Shown here piece after piece: positions 33,863-46,100 of a stretch of 64,000 bases of DNA. The notes beneath the pieces are model-generated. The model was not told where the DNA came from. It worked only from the letters and a program-made list of their open reading frames with translations, and made no database searches. The stretch lies in contig SIJG01000090.1 of the NCBI GenBank assembly GCA_023374025.1, positions 340,770 to 404,769 of the forward strand. The letters run 5' to 3'. Numbering within the stretch: the stretch's first letter is position 1; each line of letters starts with the position of its first letter. The position numbers and the translations under genes were made by a program. Source of the DNA: Heterodera schachtii (lineage: Eukaryota; Nematoda; Chromadorea; Rhabditida; Heteroderidae).

Positions 33863-34363
33863 CAATATTTAAATGATGAAACTTATTATTTCTTACCAAA
33901 ACAGTCATTCTTAAGGGTGTAAATATTTTCGTCTTTTTCGTAAAATATTGCTCTGACGAAAACGAAAACGAAACGAAAATCCAAAATTTTAAAAACCGAA
34001 AACGAAACACGAAACGAAAAACAAAATTTTGAAAACCGAAACCGAAAACGAAACGAAAAAACTTTAGCGGACGAAAACGAAACACGAAAACGAAACTCAA
34101 AAAGTGCCGAAAATGTAGGACGAAACGAAAACGACACGAAATTTCGTCCAGCCCTGCTCCGATACAATTCGATAGGTTGCCGAAAAAAGCAGTTCTAAAC
34201 TTGTTGTTCTTTTTATTTGCCAAAAAATTTTCGTTTTTTCCAATTTTTTTTTCTCCCTTAGTAATTCTTTTAGTACTAATGCCAAATTGTTTCTTCCATT
34301 TTTTAATTACTGAACGGCTAATTCAAATTTTCTTACAAATTTCTACATAATTTTGGTCCCATT

Positions 34364-34873
34364 CCATCAAATGAAAATTTCCAACAAAAAACTGCCCATA
34401 ACATTTGTCAAAGCCAACCGAATTAAACATTTTTGGTATTATTCGATAGCCCTAACATTTCTTAATTAATTCACCTAATATCAAAAAATTTGGCCAAGAT
34501 TGAGCAAAGTTATGGCCAAGAGTACCCAAGGAACCTGGTTTTCAAACATTTTTGGCCATGACTTTTTTGAATCCTAATGAAATTTTTTAAAATTTTGCAG
34601 TCTAATAAAGGAAACCTAGGGATAGAGAATGGTATCAAAGCCATTTTATTTTGTTCGTTCTAAGAATGTTTTTATCAGAATTTTTGATCATTAAATTTTG
34701 TTATGCCAAATAAAAAAATTGACGTTATTATGCTCAAACTTGGCCTATTTTTTGAAATTTAAGCAATCTAATAGAGAAATATTAGAGCTATCGAATAATA
34801 CCAAGAATGATTAATTCCGTTTGCTTTGACAAAAGTTATGGGCAGTTTTTGGTTGGAAATTTTCATTTGATGG
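34364..34873. mobile_element. Foldback element with long arms (510 bp)
   Basis: CCATCAAATGAAAATTTCCA at the left is mirrored at 34854-34873. The inverted similarity continues for about 100 bp per arm through AAACTGCCCATAAC and TTGGTATTATTCGATAGC. No clear target duplication is seen. The inner motif TTGGTAxxATTCGATAGC is shared with the foldback at 60408, whose ends are different. Confidence 0.75.
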
Positions 34874-35000
34874 TTTTTTATATAACTCCCTTTTTGATGC
34901 TTTTTATATAACGACTCAGCACCCATTAAAAAATTGATTTAAAAAATTTTTCTATATTCTCTTAATTAAAAATTTCTTCATCAAATATTATTTTTTAAAG

Positions 35001-35231
35001 AATCAGAAATGCAATTTGGAGAATTAGTTTCTATAGAAAAATTAATAACAATGAGATTGAATGTGTTGTGTGTAAAAAGCCAATTAAAAGCTGCACAGGT
35101 GGTCGCCATCCGGCAAAAGCAATTAGGCATCTTCAAACCGTTCGCAAAAACAGCCATTATGTACACAAATATGAGGAATTGTTGAAGCCAACTATGGAGC
35201 AAATGGAAACGAATATAAAATTTGGAAAAGG
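35001..35231 (+). pseudogene. BED zinc-finger exon of hAT-transposase type
   Basis: After a TTTTTTAAAG acceptor the frame reads NAIWRISFYRK, ECVVCKKPIKSCTGGR, AKAIRHLQTVRKNSHY and YEELLKPTMEQ, ending at a GG|GTAAAT donor. The aromatic start, the CxxC and the HLxxxxxxxH pair fit a BED finger, which hAT transposases and domesticated relatives use to bind DNA. A second frame is also open over this exon, but only this one shows the finger. I find no catalytic DDE exons downstream. It is most simply a relic of the autonomous element behind the neighbouring MITEs, though a host BED gene exon is possible. Confidence 0.5.
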
Positions 35232-38200
35232 GTAAATTTTAGTATTATTTTTATTTTTTTAAATTTTTATAAAATTCAAGACTGAGTTTTTCAAAGTTTT
35301 AAAAAATTAAAAAAACATTCACTTTTTTCCACCAGTTTACTGCATTGATCCCAGATGAAAATTTTCAAAAGCCTCTTTGGGTCAAAAAGCATCATTTTAC
35401 AAAATTTATTCAAAAAACGCTTAAAACGTTCAAATTTTATATTTTTTAATTGTCGATGATTAATTTGAGCAAATTTTTAGAAATAAGCATTAAGAGATTT
35501 TTATCACTTTTAATTCATTCGAATTCAGAAGCAAAATTATCATAAAATTTAACAAATTCTGGCGATTTTCCCAGCCTCAAATTTCTCAAAAAGCCACAAA
35601 ACCTCAAATCCTCATTTCTAAAAAAAATCTAATTGACCTTTCCTCAATATTGGAGTCCTAGTTTAATTTTAATTTTTAACAAATAAGAAATGTTAATTAA
35701 AAAACCATAAAGCAATAATAGAATTTTTTTTGAAAAAAAAAAAATTTAAAATATAATAAAATATTCCTGCACATGTAAAATTGCATAAACGAGAGCATCG
35801 CAATCAAAGCGATGTCTTCGATTATAATATAAATTTTGTTTTAATAATAATATTTTTAAATTTCCAATTAATAAAAAATAAATTACAGTGTGCCAACTAA
35901 AGCTGAGAATTCTATCAGATATTGTTAAAAATATTACATTTTTGTATATTTTTTATATGGCAATTCAATAATCTTATTAAAATACTTTTTTTTAATTTGT
36001 TGTAACATTAAAAAAATTAGTTTTAATTAGAAATTTAATTAAAATTAAATAAACCAACTTAAATCTCGATTTTAAAGCATGGAAATAGCAACAAAAAATA
36101 ATAATTATGAAAGCAATGTCTTATCTTCAAATTTCGGAAACAAATGCATAACCAAAACATTGTTTATGATAAGGAAAACTGATTCTTTTTAATAAAGTCC
36201 AGTAAAAAAATTTTAAAAACTATTAAATTAATTTAATCTATGTGATTGCTGCAGCAGGGCTTTGGGCAAATCAATGAAAAGATTTTTAATAAAGAGCAAT
36301 GATATTCCTGCTAACATAATTATAAAACAAAAGATAAAGCAACATTTAATCCATACTTTAATGTCTTTTTATAAGCCATAAAATGATTAATTGTTGTAAA
36401 AATTACCGCAATTTGTGAAGTAATGTTACCTAAGTAAAATTTGATTATATGGAATAAAAAATTAGAATATTATAAAGAAATTAAGCGTATTGTCTCTTTG
36501 GCACAAACACCGAATGGTATTGTGATCGTCATGTGCGTACGATTCGTGATTTATGCCATAAATTCAAGAAATTTATAACCAAAAAGAAAAATATTATAAA
36601 CAAAATTAAAGTCAATTTTAAGTAATTTAATAGCTGAATTTGAAGAAAATAAATTATAAAATAAAAAACTAATTAATCAATAAAAATGTTTGTATAACTT
36701 ATGCTAACCTAATTAAAAATATAAAACCTAAAAAAAATAATAAATCATTACTTTATATAGTTTATAAAATTATTATATATAAACATTGGACGAAATCAAT
36801 CTATTTCAAATAAAACGCACATTAATAAATTCATTATTTTGTAAAAAAAAATAACAAAAATCTTATTGAATGAATAAAATTTAAATGCTATTAATAGATT
36901 ACGAAATTGTTTCAATTTTTATGAAGGTACCAATCACTAAATTAAGAAGACCCATGACCGATAATTAAACCACATTTCTATGTAATTAAAAATGCATTAA
37001 ATCAACTTCTTTCAATAAATTGAGATTAGTATAGAATAATGTCAATTTATTTGAAAAAAACATAAAATTTATAAAGAATTTATATAGAAGTAATTAATTA
37101 GGTAAATATACAAAAAATTCAAAATAAATTATTTATTTATTTAGATAATATTTATAACTGTTTTGAATGCCTTTAATGGGATTCTGTTTTATCTTTTAAA
37201 ATTTTTAAAACTAAGGCTTTCTTCAATATCAAAACACTAAAATTCAATCAAAAGACTTGTTTGATTATAAAATTATAATATTATTTTAATGTTTCTTTCG
37301 ATCGAAGCTCGCACAAGAAAATACATATTATTGCAATAAATAATTTAAAAAGCTATTTCATTTCGAATGAATCATCGAATATAAAGTAAAAAATTAAGAC
37401 TAACCGGCCTTTTTGAAGACAAATAAATATCTTTAATATAATCTAAAAATCTAAAAACAATTCTCACAAACCAATTCATGATTTACTCAGGTGTACGATT
37501 ATTAAACCTACTATTTAAATATGCTTAACTATTATTAATTAATTACATATAAGAATCTAAAAGCTGGTTTTAATATTTATTTATTTTTAAAGTAGAATAT
37601 TTCAAAAAACCATCCATGATAGTTTATTTTTTTGCTAAAACTAAAAATTAAAATATTATTAAAATAATTTGTAAGCTAAATTTGATATTTTGAAAACTAA
37701 ATTGAATATTTGAAGAAATAATCATATTTTTTCTCTCTCATAAACATACATAAATATTAAATTAAATTCTCACAAAAATTTAAATTAAAATTTTTTTTAT
37801 GTCAATTGATGATATATGATTGCATCTAGTTTTTTACTTTATTTTTATAAAATATAAGCCAAAAAATTTAAATATAAAAATTATATTTTATTTTTTTCAT
37901 CTAACTATTAATAAAATATTTTTTTTACATTTATCGTTGCAATATATTGCAAGAGTTGCTTAAAGTACTTATTTCGATTTTATAATGTTTCAATAATAAA
38001 TTCTTCGGCCAGTGACTTAGCCCGACAAGCCTATAAGCGAAACTGAACATTATTGCTTAATAATCAAATTTCTGTATTTATAAGTTGAATTTTATAAATA
38101 AATAAATTAATTTTGGTTTGGCCATGTTTTAACTTTTACTATTCTCATTTTTTATATTAATAATTTATTTAAATTTGTTTACACCATGCCCAACTACAAT

Positions 38201-38290
38201 TTTGCAACATTTTAATTCATTAAAATGTTTATTTTTATATTATCAAGTTAAATGAACAAATTATAATTTAATTGGTTTTTGAATTTAATG
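35232..38290. other. AT-rich desert with word-repeat fragment
   Basis: About 35565-35660 (CAGCCTCAAATTTCTCAAAA, CCTCAAATCCTCAT) is a reverse relative of the repeat at 3215-3345. The rest is extremely AT-rich without supported features. Confidence 0.5.
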
Positions 38291-38359
38291 CAGGGTTCGT
38301 ATCGAAAATTTTTCCAAATCAGAACATCAGGCCCAAAAAATCAGATTTTGGGGTCGAAA

Positions 38360-39302
38360 AATAAGTAATGTCCCACTGTTAAATTTTTTATATCTCAAAA
38401 AGTAAAAAACCAATTTTAATATTTTAATACTCATTTTAAAGCCCATTCAATTCTCTTTAAGGAGAACGGAATGAAAAACAAAAATTTCATTCTAACTGAG
38501 TGTTATGGCACCGTAAAAAATTATGACCCACTTTAGGCGCCAAAATGTCACTGTGCTTAGACAATAAAAAAATTCTAACAACCGAACTAAGTCAAGCAAA
38601 ACAATGAATTCATGTGGATACTATGGCATAACATATTTCTTTAAAATAAGCTTCAAATCAGTGGTAATTACTGTTTCTAAAATTATAAAAAAAACATCAA
38701 AACGAGAGTGATCAGAAATCGTTAATTTCAACGAAAAAAATAGTGCACCGAGTCAAAATGAAAATGGATTAATTTAGACAAATAGCAAAAATTAACTCGG
38801 ATAATTCATTTATTAGATAGATAAAGCCAATTTTATTACGATGTAATAAAAAAAAAGTTATGGGTCTATGAAATGTGGGGATACCCCTCTGGCACGCAAC
38901 TTGGAAAATATTTTTTCGGGCATTAATTTACAAATTTAATAAAGGTTTATATTTAACTAAAACCATATAACATAGGCTACAGAATCTGCTCTTTCAGATG
39001 TGATTGACTGCTATTAAAAAATATTTTTATTTCAAAAAATTTCGGGCGATTTCCGAAATTGATCAAATAACTTTTCTTCGGAAAATAAACAAAACATTGA
39101 CCCGGGAGTTGCGTGCCATATGCAGAAAAATTTCGGCACCTTTTTGACTCTATCTCGGGACTCCCCAAATATAGGATAAAACCAGTATGTAGCAATATTC
39201 CCTAATCTGTTGTGAACATTTTGAATATATTTTATCATTTTTGGCTTCATTTAAAAAAGTTATTCAAATAATTAAGTGGGACATTACTTATTTGTCACCC
39301 TG
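38360..39302. mobile_element. Inverted-repeat element of about 1 kb
   Basis: AAATAAGTAATGTCCCACT at 38364 is mirrored by AGTGGGACATTACTTATTTG at 39274-39293. The right end then reads TCACCCTG followed by TA. A CAGGGTTCG start lies at 38291 but does not mirror the right end, so the left border is uncertain. The TA next to CACCCTG and the CAGGGTG end suggest a Tc1/mariner-type element. Open frames at 38977-39250 on the minus strand are not recognisable as a transposase. Confidence 0.5.
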
Positions 39303-41207
39303 TAACAGTCCATTTCTTTTTATTTCATTTTTATGCATTTAAATAATGAGCTAACAGTTTAAACATGTATGAAGCATTGCTGTTTAATAAGAAGATTTTT
39401 CTATAAAAAGTTGAAGTATATATGATAAAAAGTTAATAATTTGAAATTTAATTTCGTTGGCTCTAGATAATGGTGAAAATCATGAAATTAAAAAACAAAC
39501 AAAATTAATTTAATAAATTATTTAAAAAACCACTTAAATTAACTTGCATGAAATTTATTATAGTTAGAATTAACATTTACTTAAAAAAGCTAATGATTAA
39601 TGTTAAATTAATTTAGAGTATTTTATAAATATAATTATATTTTTAATTATTTCTGAAATACTTAGATTATGGAGGACTGGTGTCAGAATATTATTTACAA
39701 AAACGACTATATATGAAAATAATTCAAATAAATCAAGAAATAAGCACTGAAATTCGAATGAAAAATTATTTCGTATCAGCCAATATTTAATATCAAACTA
39801 TATTAAGAAAAATAATATTTAATAAAATATTAGAATTATAAAAAAACTAATTATCAGAAAAATCTTTATTACAATAAATAAAAACTTTATACAACTTTTT
39901 AACAAAATTTTATAAGTTAATAAATAGCAAACTTTGTACGAAAAAACAAAATTTGAGATTCTCTAATGTGAATATGAAATATATAATTAATTATGGTTTC
40001 CAACAAACTAATAAATTATTTATATAATAAAATAAATATTACAGAAATTAATAGAACCATTCGAGGTTTTAGAGTGCACCAGCGCAAAATCTGGTCATAA
40101 GATTGAAATATAAAGAAAAAAATAATTTTTTTAATAAATTGCAAAATTATTGTGGTTGGCATCTGCTGCCGCACCGCGATCTGTTTGAGAACATGAAGAT
40201 CATATCTGAAATTTTTTAATTGAATTTTTATTCAAGAAAAGTTATACAAAATAATAAAAAATAAGAAAGTTGAAATAAAAAATTTTCAAGGCAAAGAGTT
40301 TTTAATTCATTAATTTTTAATTAAAAAACAGTAACTCATTCATTATAAATTAAATATACAAAGCTTAATTTATTTTATTATAAATTAACGCATACAAATA
40401 TTTCGGTCTTCAAAATTTTTACCTTTTCTTGTAAAAATTTATCGATTATACTTTTTTTATATACAAAATAATTGATAAATCTTCCAAAAAATTATATATG
40501 CTCTTAAAAAGTTTATGTTATTTTACAAATAAAGTTAGCAGAACGCCATGCTTATAAACGGTTTCTCTAAAATGTCGAATTAAAAATAATACGTGATAAG
40601 GCCCAAATATAAGATTAAATTAAATAAATTTTAATCAAGTTTAGAGCCGAAGGTATATTAGGTATATAGTTTTATTTATAAAAAAATATAATTCATTTAA
40701 AAAAAAAGTTTAATAATAAATAAATTTATCATTGAATTTAATTTTATGAGAAAACGAGTGGCAGTAATTTTTTAAATTGATAATTATTGTCGAACAAATT
40801 ATATTTGTAATTAAAACATATTTAAACGATTGTCAACTTTTCTTAATAAAACGAACTAAATATTTATTTGCTGGATTAATTCTAAAAAAAGATCGTTGTT
40901 AAAATTAAACATTTCATTTTATGGAATTATGAATAAATAAAGATTAAATTATAAAATAGCTAAAAATGATTTTTATATAAAATTGCACATTGCTTTTTTG
41001 GTGAAAAAAAATATTTATTTAAATTTTTTCTTTATTTTAACAAGCGATTAATACTTTAAAATGGTAACAGATTAATAAAAAAAATTGGTGTTTTAAATTT
41101 TAAAGTATTTTTTGTTTTTATTGCATTTTTAAAGTAATATTTTAACCTATTACATAAATTTATTCACGAACTGAGTATTATTACAAAAAAATAAATAAAA
41201 TTACAAT
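39303..41207. other. AT-rich desert
   Basis: No supported gene, RNA or repeat. A small GC patch at about 40153-40177 (TGGCATCTGCTGCCGCACCG) is isolated. Confidence 0.5.
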
Positions 41208-41290
41208 TTTTTTGAGTTTTTCGGTTTTTTAACCGAAACCGACCGACCGAAATAATCAAAAAACCGAAACAATCGACCGACTTTTATGAA
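41208..41290. repeat. ACCGAAACCGACCGA word array, left part
   Basis: GTTTTTCGGTTTTTTAACCG and ACCGACCGACCGAAATAATC use the same words as 42830-43165, so 41208-43165 may be one composite element. Confidence 0.6.
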
Positions 41291-41343
41291 AAATCAATTG
41301 GCCATTTTTTAACAATATTCATTAAAAATTCTTAAAATTTTCC

Positions 41344-41370
41344 CCCGGCGGCGCCTATCGACACCGCCGG
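41344..41370 (-). repeat. GC-rich hairpin repeat copy
   Basis: It reads CCCCGGCGGCGCCTATCGAC followed by ACCGCCGG. This and the next copy form a close pair about 125 bp apart. Confidence 0.65.
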
Positions 41371-41469
41371 CTCACCAAAAACCTATCTTTTCTTAAAAAA
41401 CTTGCCCAAAATTTGGTCATTTTTCACACAAAGTCTGCTAACAAATAGCATTAAAATTACAAAAAATTT

Positions 41470-41496
41470 CCGGCGGCACCTATCGGCATCGCCGGC
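41470..41496 (-). repeat. GC-rich hairpin repeat copy
   Basis: It reads CCGGCGGCACCTATCGGCAT followed by CGCCGG and is preceded by the usual TAGCATTAAAATTAC tail. Confidence 0.65.
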
Positions 41497-41734
41497 CGCA
41501 ACGTTATGTCCAGGGCTCACAAAAAAGACACTAAAATAGGCACGAAAAAATTTTAAAAAAGGCATTAAAAATTTTTTATTAAGAATTTTTAGGGAGCAAA
41601 ACACGTAAAACTTAACCAAAAGACTTAATTTTGCTGATTTAAAATAATTCAATATTTTATAATGTTTTTCAATAAGGAAACCAAAAATTTTGATCAAGAA
41701 AAAATATTAAATTTTGGCGAACAATTTTGAGAAA

Positions 41735-42560
41735 TTTTTCAATTCTTAAAGGTATATTTTCTGAAATTTTTTAAACCATTTTTAGGGGTGTATTTCTGAA
41801 ATTTTTTAGACCATTTCTTAAAGGTGTATTTTCTGAAATTTTTTAGACCATTTCTTAGGGGTGTATTTTCTGAAATTTTTTAGACCATTTCTTAAAGGTG
41901 TATTTTCTGAAATTTTTTAGACCATTTCTTAGGGGTGTATTTTCTGAAATTTTTTAGACCATTCTTAGGGGTGTATTTTCTGAAATTTTTTAGACCATTT
42001 CTTAGGGGTGTATTTTCTGAAATTTTTTAGACCATTTCTTAGGGGTGTATTTTCTGAAATTTTTTAGACCATTCTTAGGGGGTGTATTTTCTGAAATTTT
42101 TTAGACCATTTCTTAGGGGTGTATTTTCTGAAATTTTTTAGACCATTTCTTAGGGGTGTATTTTCTGAAATTTTTTAGACCATTTCTTAGGGGTGTATTT
42201 TCTGAAATTTTTTAGACCATTTCTTAGGGGTGTATTTTCTGAAATTTTTTAGACCATTCTTAGGGGTGTATTTTCTGAAATTTTTTAGACCATTTCTTAG
42301 GGGTGTATTTTCTGAAATTTTTTAGACCATTTCTTAGGGGTGTATTTTCTGAAATTTTTTAGACCATTCTTAGGGGTGTATTTTCTGAAATTTTTTAGAC
42401 CATTTCTTAGGGGTGTATTTTCTGAAATTTTTTAGACCATTTCTTAGGGGTGTATTTTCTGAAATTTTTAGACCATTCTTAGGGGTGTATTTTCTGAAAT
42501 TTTTTAGACCATTTCTTAGGGGTGTATTTTCTGAAATTTTTTAGACCATTCTTAGGGGGT
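41735..42560 (+). repeat. 37-bp minisatellite, about 22 copies
   Basis: The unit is TTAGGGGTGTATTTTCTGAA followed by ATTTTTTAGACCATTTC. From about 42180 on, every third unit is one base shorter (CCATTC), giving a 110-bp higher-order period. Related single units occur at 52925-53030 and, inverted, at 57085-57150. Confidence 0.92.
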
Positions 42561-42829
42561 GATTTTCCGATTTCATTGAATTTTTAATGGAATTTTTAGG
42601 AAAAAACACCAAAAAAGGCACCATATCACTAAAACAAATCTTTGGGGTTTTTTAGAATCAAGGAGCAAACACACGTTTTTTGGTTTGCCTTTTTCAATCA
42701 TTTTTCTAACATATACACCATTCAATAGAGGTTTCAATAGCTCTACAGTTTTACTTAGAGAGATTTTTCGCTTTTTCTATTAATAGAAATCGTTTTTTCT
42801 TTTTTTGGAAAAAAAAATTAAAGAATTCA

Positions 42830-43165
42830 AAAAAAACCGAAAAATCGAAATAAACCGAAAAATTTTCTTCGGTTTTTTTCGGTCTTTTAACCGAAACCCT
42901 TCGACCGAGAATTTTTTGAGTTTTTCGGTTTTTTCGATTTCGGTTTTTTTCGATTTTTAACCGAAACCGTTCGACCGAGAATTTTTTGAGTTTTTCGGTT
43001 TTTTCGATTTCGGTTTTTTTCGATTTTTAACCGAAACCGTTCGACCGAGAATTTTTTGAGTTTTTCGGTTTTTTCGATTTCGGTTTTTTTCGATTTTTAA
43101 CCGAAACCGTTCGACCGAGAATTTTTTGAGTTTTTCGGTTTTTTTTCGGTTTCGGTTTTTTTCTT
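42830..43165. repeat. AACCGAAACCG word array with exact 70-bp tandem repeat
   Basis: TCGACCGAGA recurs at 42901, 42971, 43041 and 43111, exactly 70 bases apart. The intervening sequence (TTTTTTGAGTTTTTCGGTTT and onward) is also repeated without change. The rest is made of CGGTTTTTTCGATTTCGG words. Confidence 0.9.
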
Positions 43166-46100
43166 CTGTTTTGCTAAATTTTAAATATTGTTTTTTTTTT
43201 TTTTTGCAATTTTTGGCTCAAAATCTTTATTTCCTTTAATTTAAAATCATTCAGTTTTTTCCACGGCGGTGCCATCGCTGCTTCACCCATTTATTGCATT
43301 TGATAAATTTGTGTTCCATTTGCATTGCAAATTTTCATCCTTAATTATTTTTAATTTACCTAAAAAGGATCTTTGTTGATCATGCTATAAATGATCAAAG
43401 AACATTTATAAAATGAAAAAAAAAATATTTAATAAATCATGACAAAAGTCTGTTCTCTAACACAAAATTTTAGCTTAAAAAATAAAAATTTCACTAGTAA
43501 AATAAATCAAATAAAATTTTTACTATTTATCATCTGAATCTTTCATATAACAAAATCAGCATTCTTATAATCAAGTTTTTCGTCAACACGAGAAATGGGA
43601 AAAAATAAAGCATACAAAACAGAAAACATTTACATGTGACAAAAAAAGTAATTATAAAAAGCATTTTTAAATGTAAAAATATATATTTTTATATAAAAAA
43701 TATGGTATTGAATAAATGAGATTTATTAAATTAAATGTTTTTAGTATTCTAAAAAGAATTATTAATTAATGTCAAATTAAAAGGAACAAAGGCTCAATGT
43801 CGTAAGAAATATTTAATTGATACGACAATTTTAAAATGATTACGAATCACTTTGGTCAGCAAGTAATAAGTGTATAATTAAATATTTGAAGGTTGAAATA
43901 AATAATATTTAAATATCACATTATTAAAGCCATTATGATTCATTTATATAAGCCATAATTAAATGACATCACATTTAATCTGTCTATTTTCAGGATTATT
44001 ATTATTAAAGAAGAAAAGAAAATTTATATATACTCAATAAAAATATTTGCAAAGTAATAGAGTTGTAAAAGCATATAATTTTTATAATGTAAATAAACAA
44101 TAAACTTTAATATTTATAAAATAAAAAAGACAATTTAAATGAAAAACTTTTATCTTATGACCTAGTCCAAAACCAAACCAACACTTTTACAAGCCAAAAC
44201 GCAAGTTTAATAGTTTTCTTGAAAATTTAGAAAATTAGTCAAAAAAATTTTACAAGAAAATTCAAAATGCATGATTTCTCACCATAAAACATACATAAAA
44301 ACCAATTCATCTGTGTTATTTTATTAAATTTAATATTATAATTAAATTAATTAAATAAAAGTAAAATAGATCTTAGCCATTATATATCGAACCTGATCAA
44401 GAAAAACTTAAAATATTCTAATTTTGCAAAAATATTCGCCAACTGAGAAAAATTTAAAACCAAATAATTTAAATAATCTTGAATTAAAATATATGGCTCA
44501 TCAATCACTAAATAGACAAGTCACATTTATACAAGAGCTACAGAGGAATTCAATTGCCTTTTCATCGATCGGATTCTTTTTCAAATTTTCTTCGTTAAAT
44601 TCAAATTTTGCCTTAAAAGTGTAAAAAATCATGAAAAAAAAAACTTAATAAAGATTAGTATATAAACTAAATGATTATTTCCCAACAAATTCTTGTGATT
44701 TACAATTTTTGAATCATTGTTTTTTAGTTTTTTAATATATGCTAATTTTCTAATTAATAATTAAATAAAAACTGTAATATTCAAAAAAAAAAATTGTTTT
44801 TATAAATACTAGAACTAAAACTTAATCGAGGAAGCTAAAGAGTCAAAAATCATATCCATATAAAATAATACAAAACCAATCAAATAAAATTACTTAAGTG
44901 GTGGTTGAAGACTACTATAAGTCCAACGTTTTCCGCGAACAGTTCTTCAAGTAAATTAAGTACTTTTCTACAAATATAATTATTAATAAATAAAAATTCT
45001 TTAACAACAAAATCGAAAAAATAATTATAATGCTCGTTTATCAAAAACACTAAAAATATTCTGCAAAATATTTTAATCGTTAATATAATTATTATTTATA
45101 GTTTAAACATTTAATATCTAAAATTATGCATTACAGCTTTTATATGAATGATTTTATTACTGTGAAAATAAGTAATTGTAAATAAATAATTTAATTGATT
45201 CCCCGGCGTTGCCTGTCGACGCCGCCTTGCCACAAAGTTTTCTCGGGTCTTTTGGGTCTCGGTTCTTGTATCGTTTCTCGGGGTCATTTCTCGGTTTTGT
45301 TTCTCGTTTCCCGGTTAAATCACTTGTCACACAGCCCTAATGGCTGGGATTGGCATGATAAGTAAAAAAAAAATTTCCGTTATTAACTTCATAAATTTTT
45401 TACAGTGTTTCTGCGAATTGCATTAAAATATAATGAGATAAAAAATTTATAATTCGTTTGCTGAAATAACATAAATGAAAAGATCAAATTTATTGCAACT
45501 TAGCAAAAAATAAGAATTTCTTAAAGAAACCAAATAAATATTATAATAACAACTTTAAAAACAACTAAACATAGAGCGGCGCAATGTAAGCCCACTTCGT
45601 TCATCATTCGGACAAAATTTTTGGGAAAATATGGTTGTAAACACGACCCGGAAAGAAAACCTGGGACCCATTTATATTTTTCTAAATAAAATAATTTATT
45701 TGAATTTATATGAAATAAACATTAAATATTTCAATTGATATAATGATACAATTAAAAATTGTTTGAAAATAATTTTAATAAATAATGAATTCATAAAAAT
45801 GAGACAGAAATATGTTATTATGATAATATAAACAAAAAAAGCAAATTAAATATCTCTTTTCTCAAACTATTTTTATACGCATAATATAAAACACAAATTA
45901 ATTTGTTTTACAATCCTAGGGGGAAAACTCCTCTGGAAAAATGATAGGTTCATTAGTAAATATTAGTCAAATTATTCCAATTTTAATAAGTATAAACGTA
46001 TAGGTAAGAAATAAAAAATATGCACTTAGAGAATAGATAACGCAGTCAAACAATTAATATTTGCAATATTTCTCAAAAAACAAAATACATATAAACCAAA

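Larger units (their letters stand above)
33056..34156. mobile_element. hAT-like non-autonomous element (1.1 kb)
   Basis: Ends CAGGGCTGTGCGAAAATC and, complemented, CAGGGCTGGACGAAATTTC form the inverted termini. The 8-bp target duplication CTCCGATA (33048-33055 and 34157-34164) is exact. About 200 bp inside each end consist of ACGAAAACGAAACACGAAAC words in the same orientation. The centre holds a GC hairpin copy (33681-33706) and a tRNA-like segment on the minus strand. No transposase is present. The long RFRF-type open frames at 33855-34223 are only the word array read in antisense. Confidence 0.9.

Noticed and set aside
33855..34223. Arg/Phe-repeat protein on the minus strand
   Set aside because: It is the ACGAAAACGAAAC word array of a transposable element read in antisense.
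41735..42560. CRISPR-like array
   Set aside because: The repeats are contiguous without unique spacers, in a eukaryotic context. It is a minisatellite.
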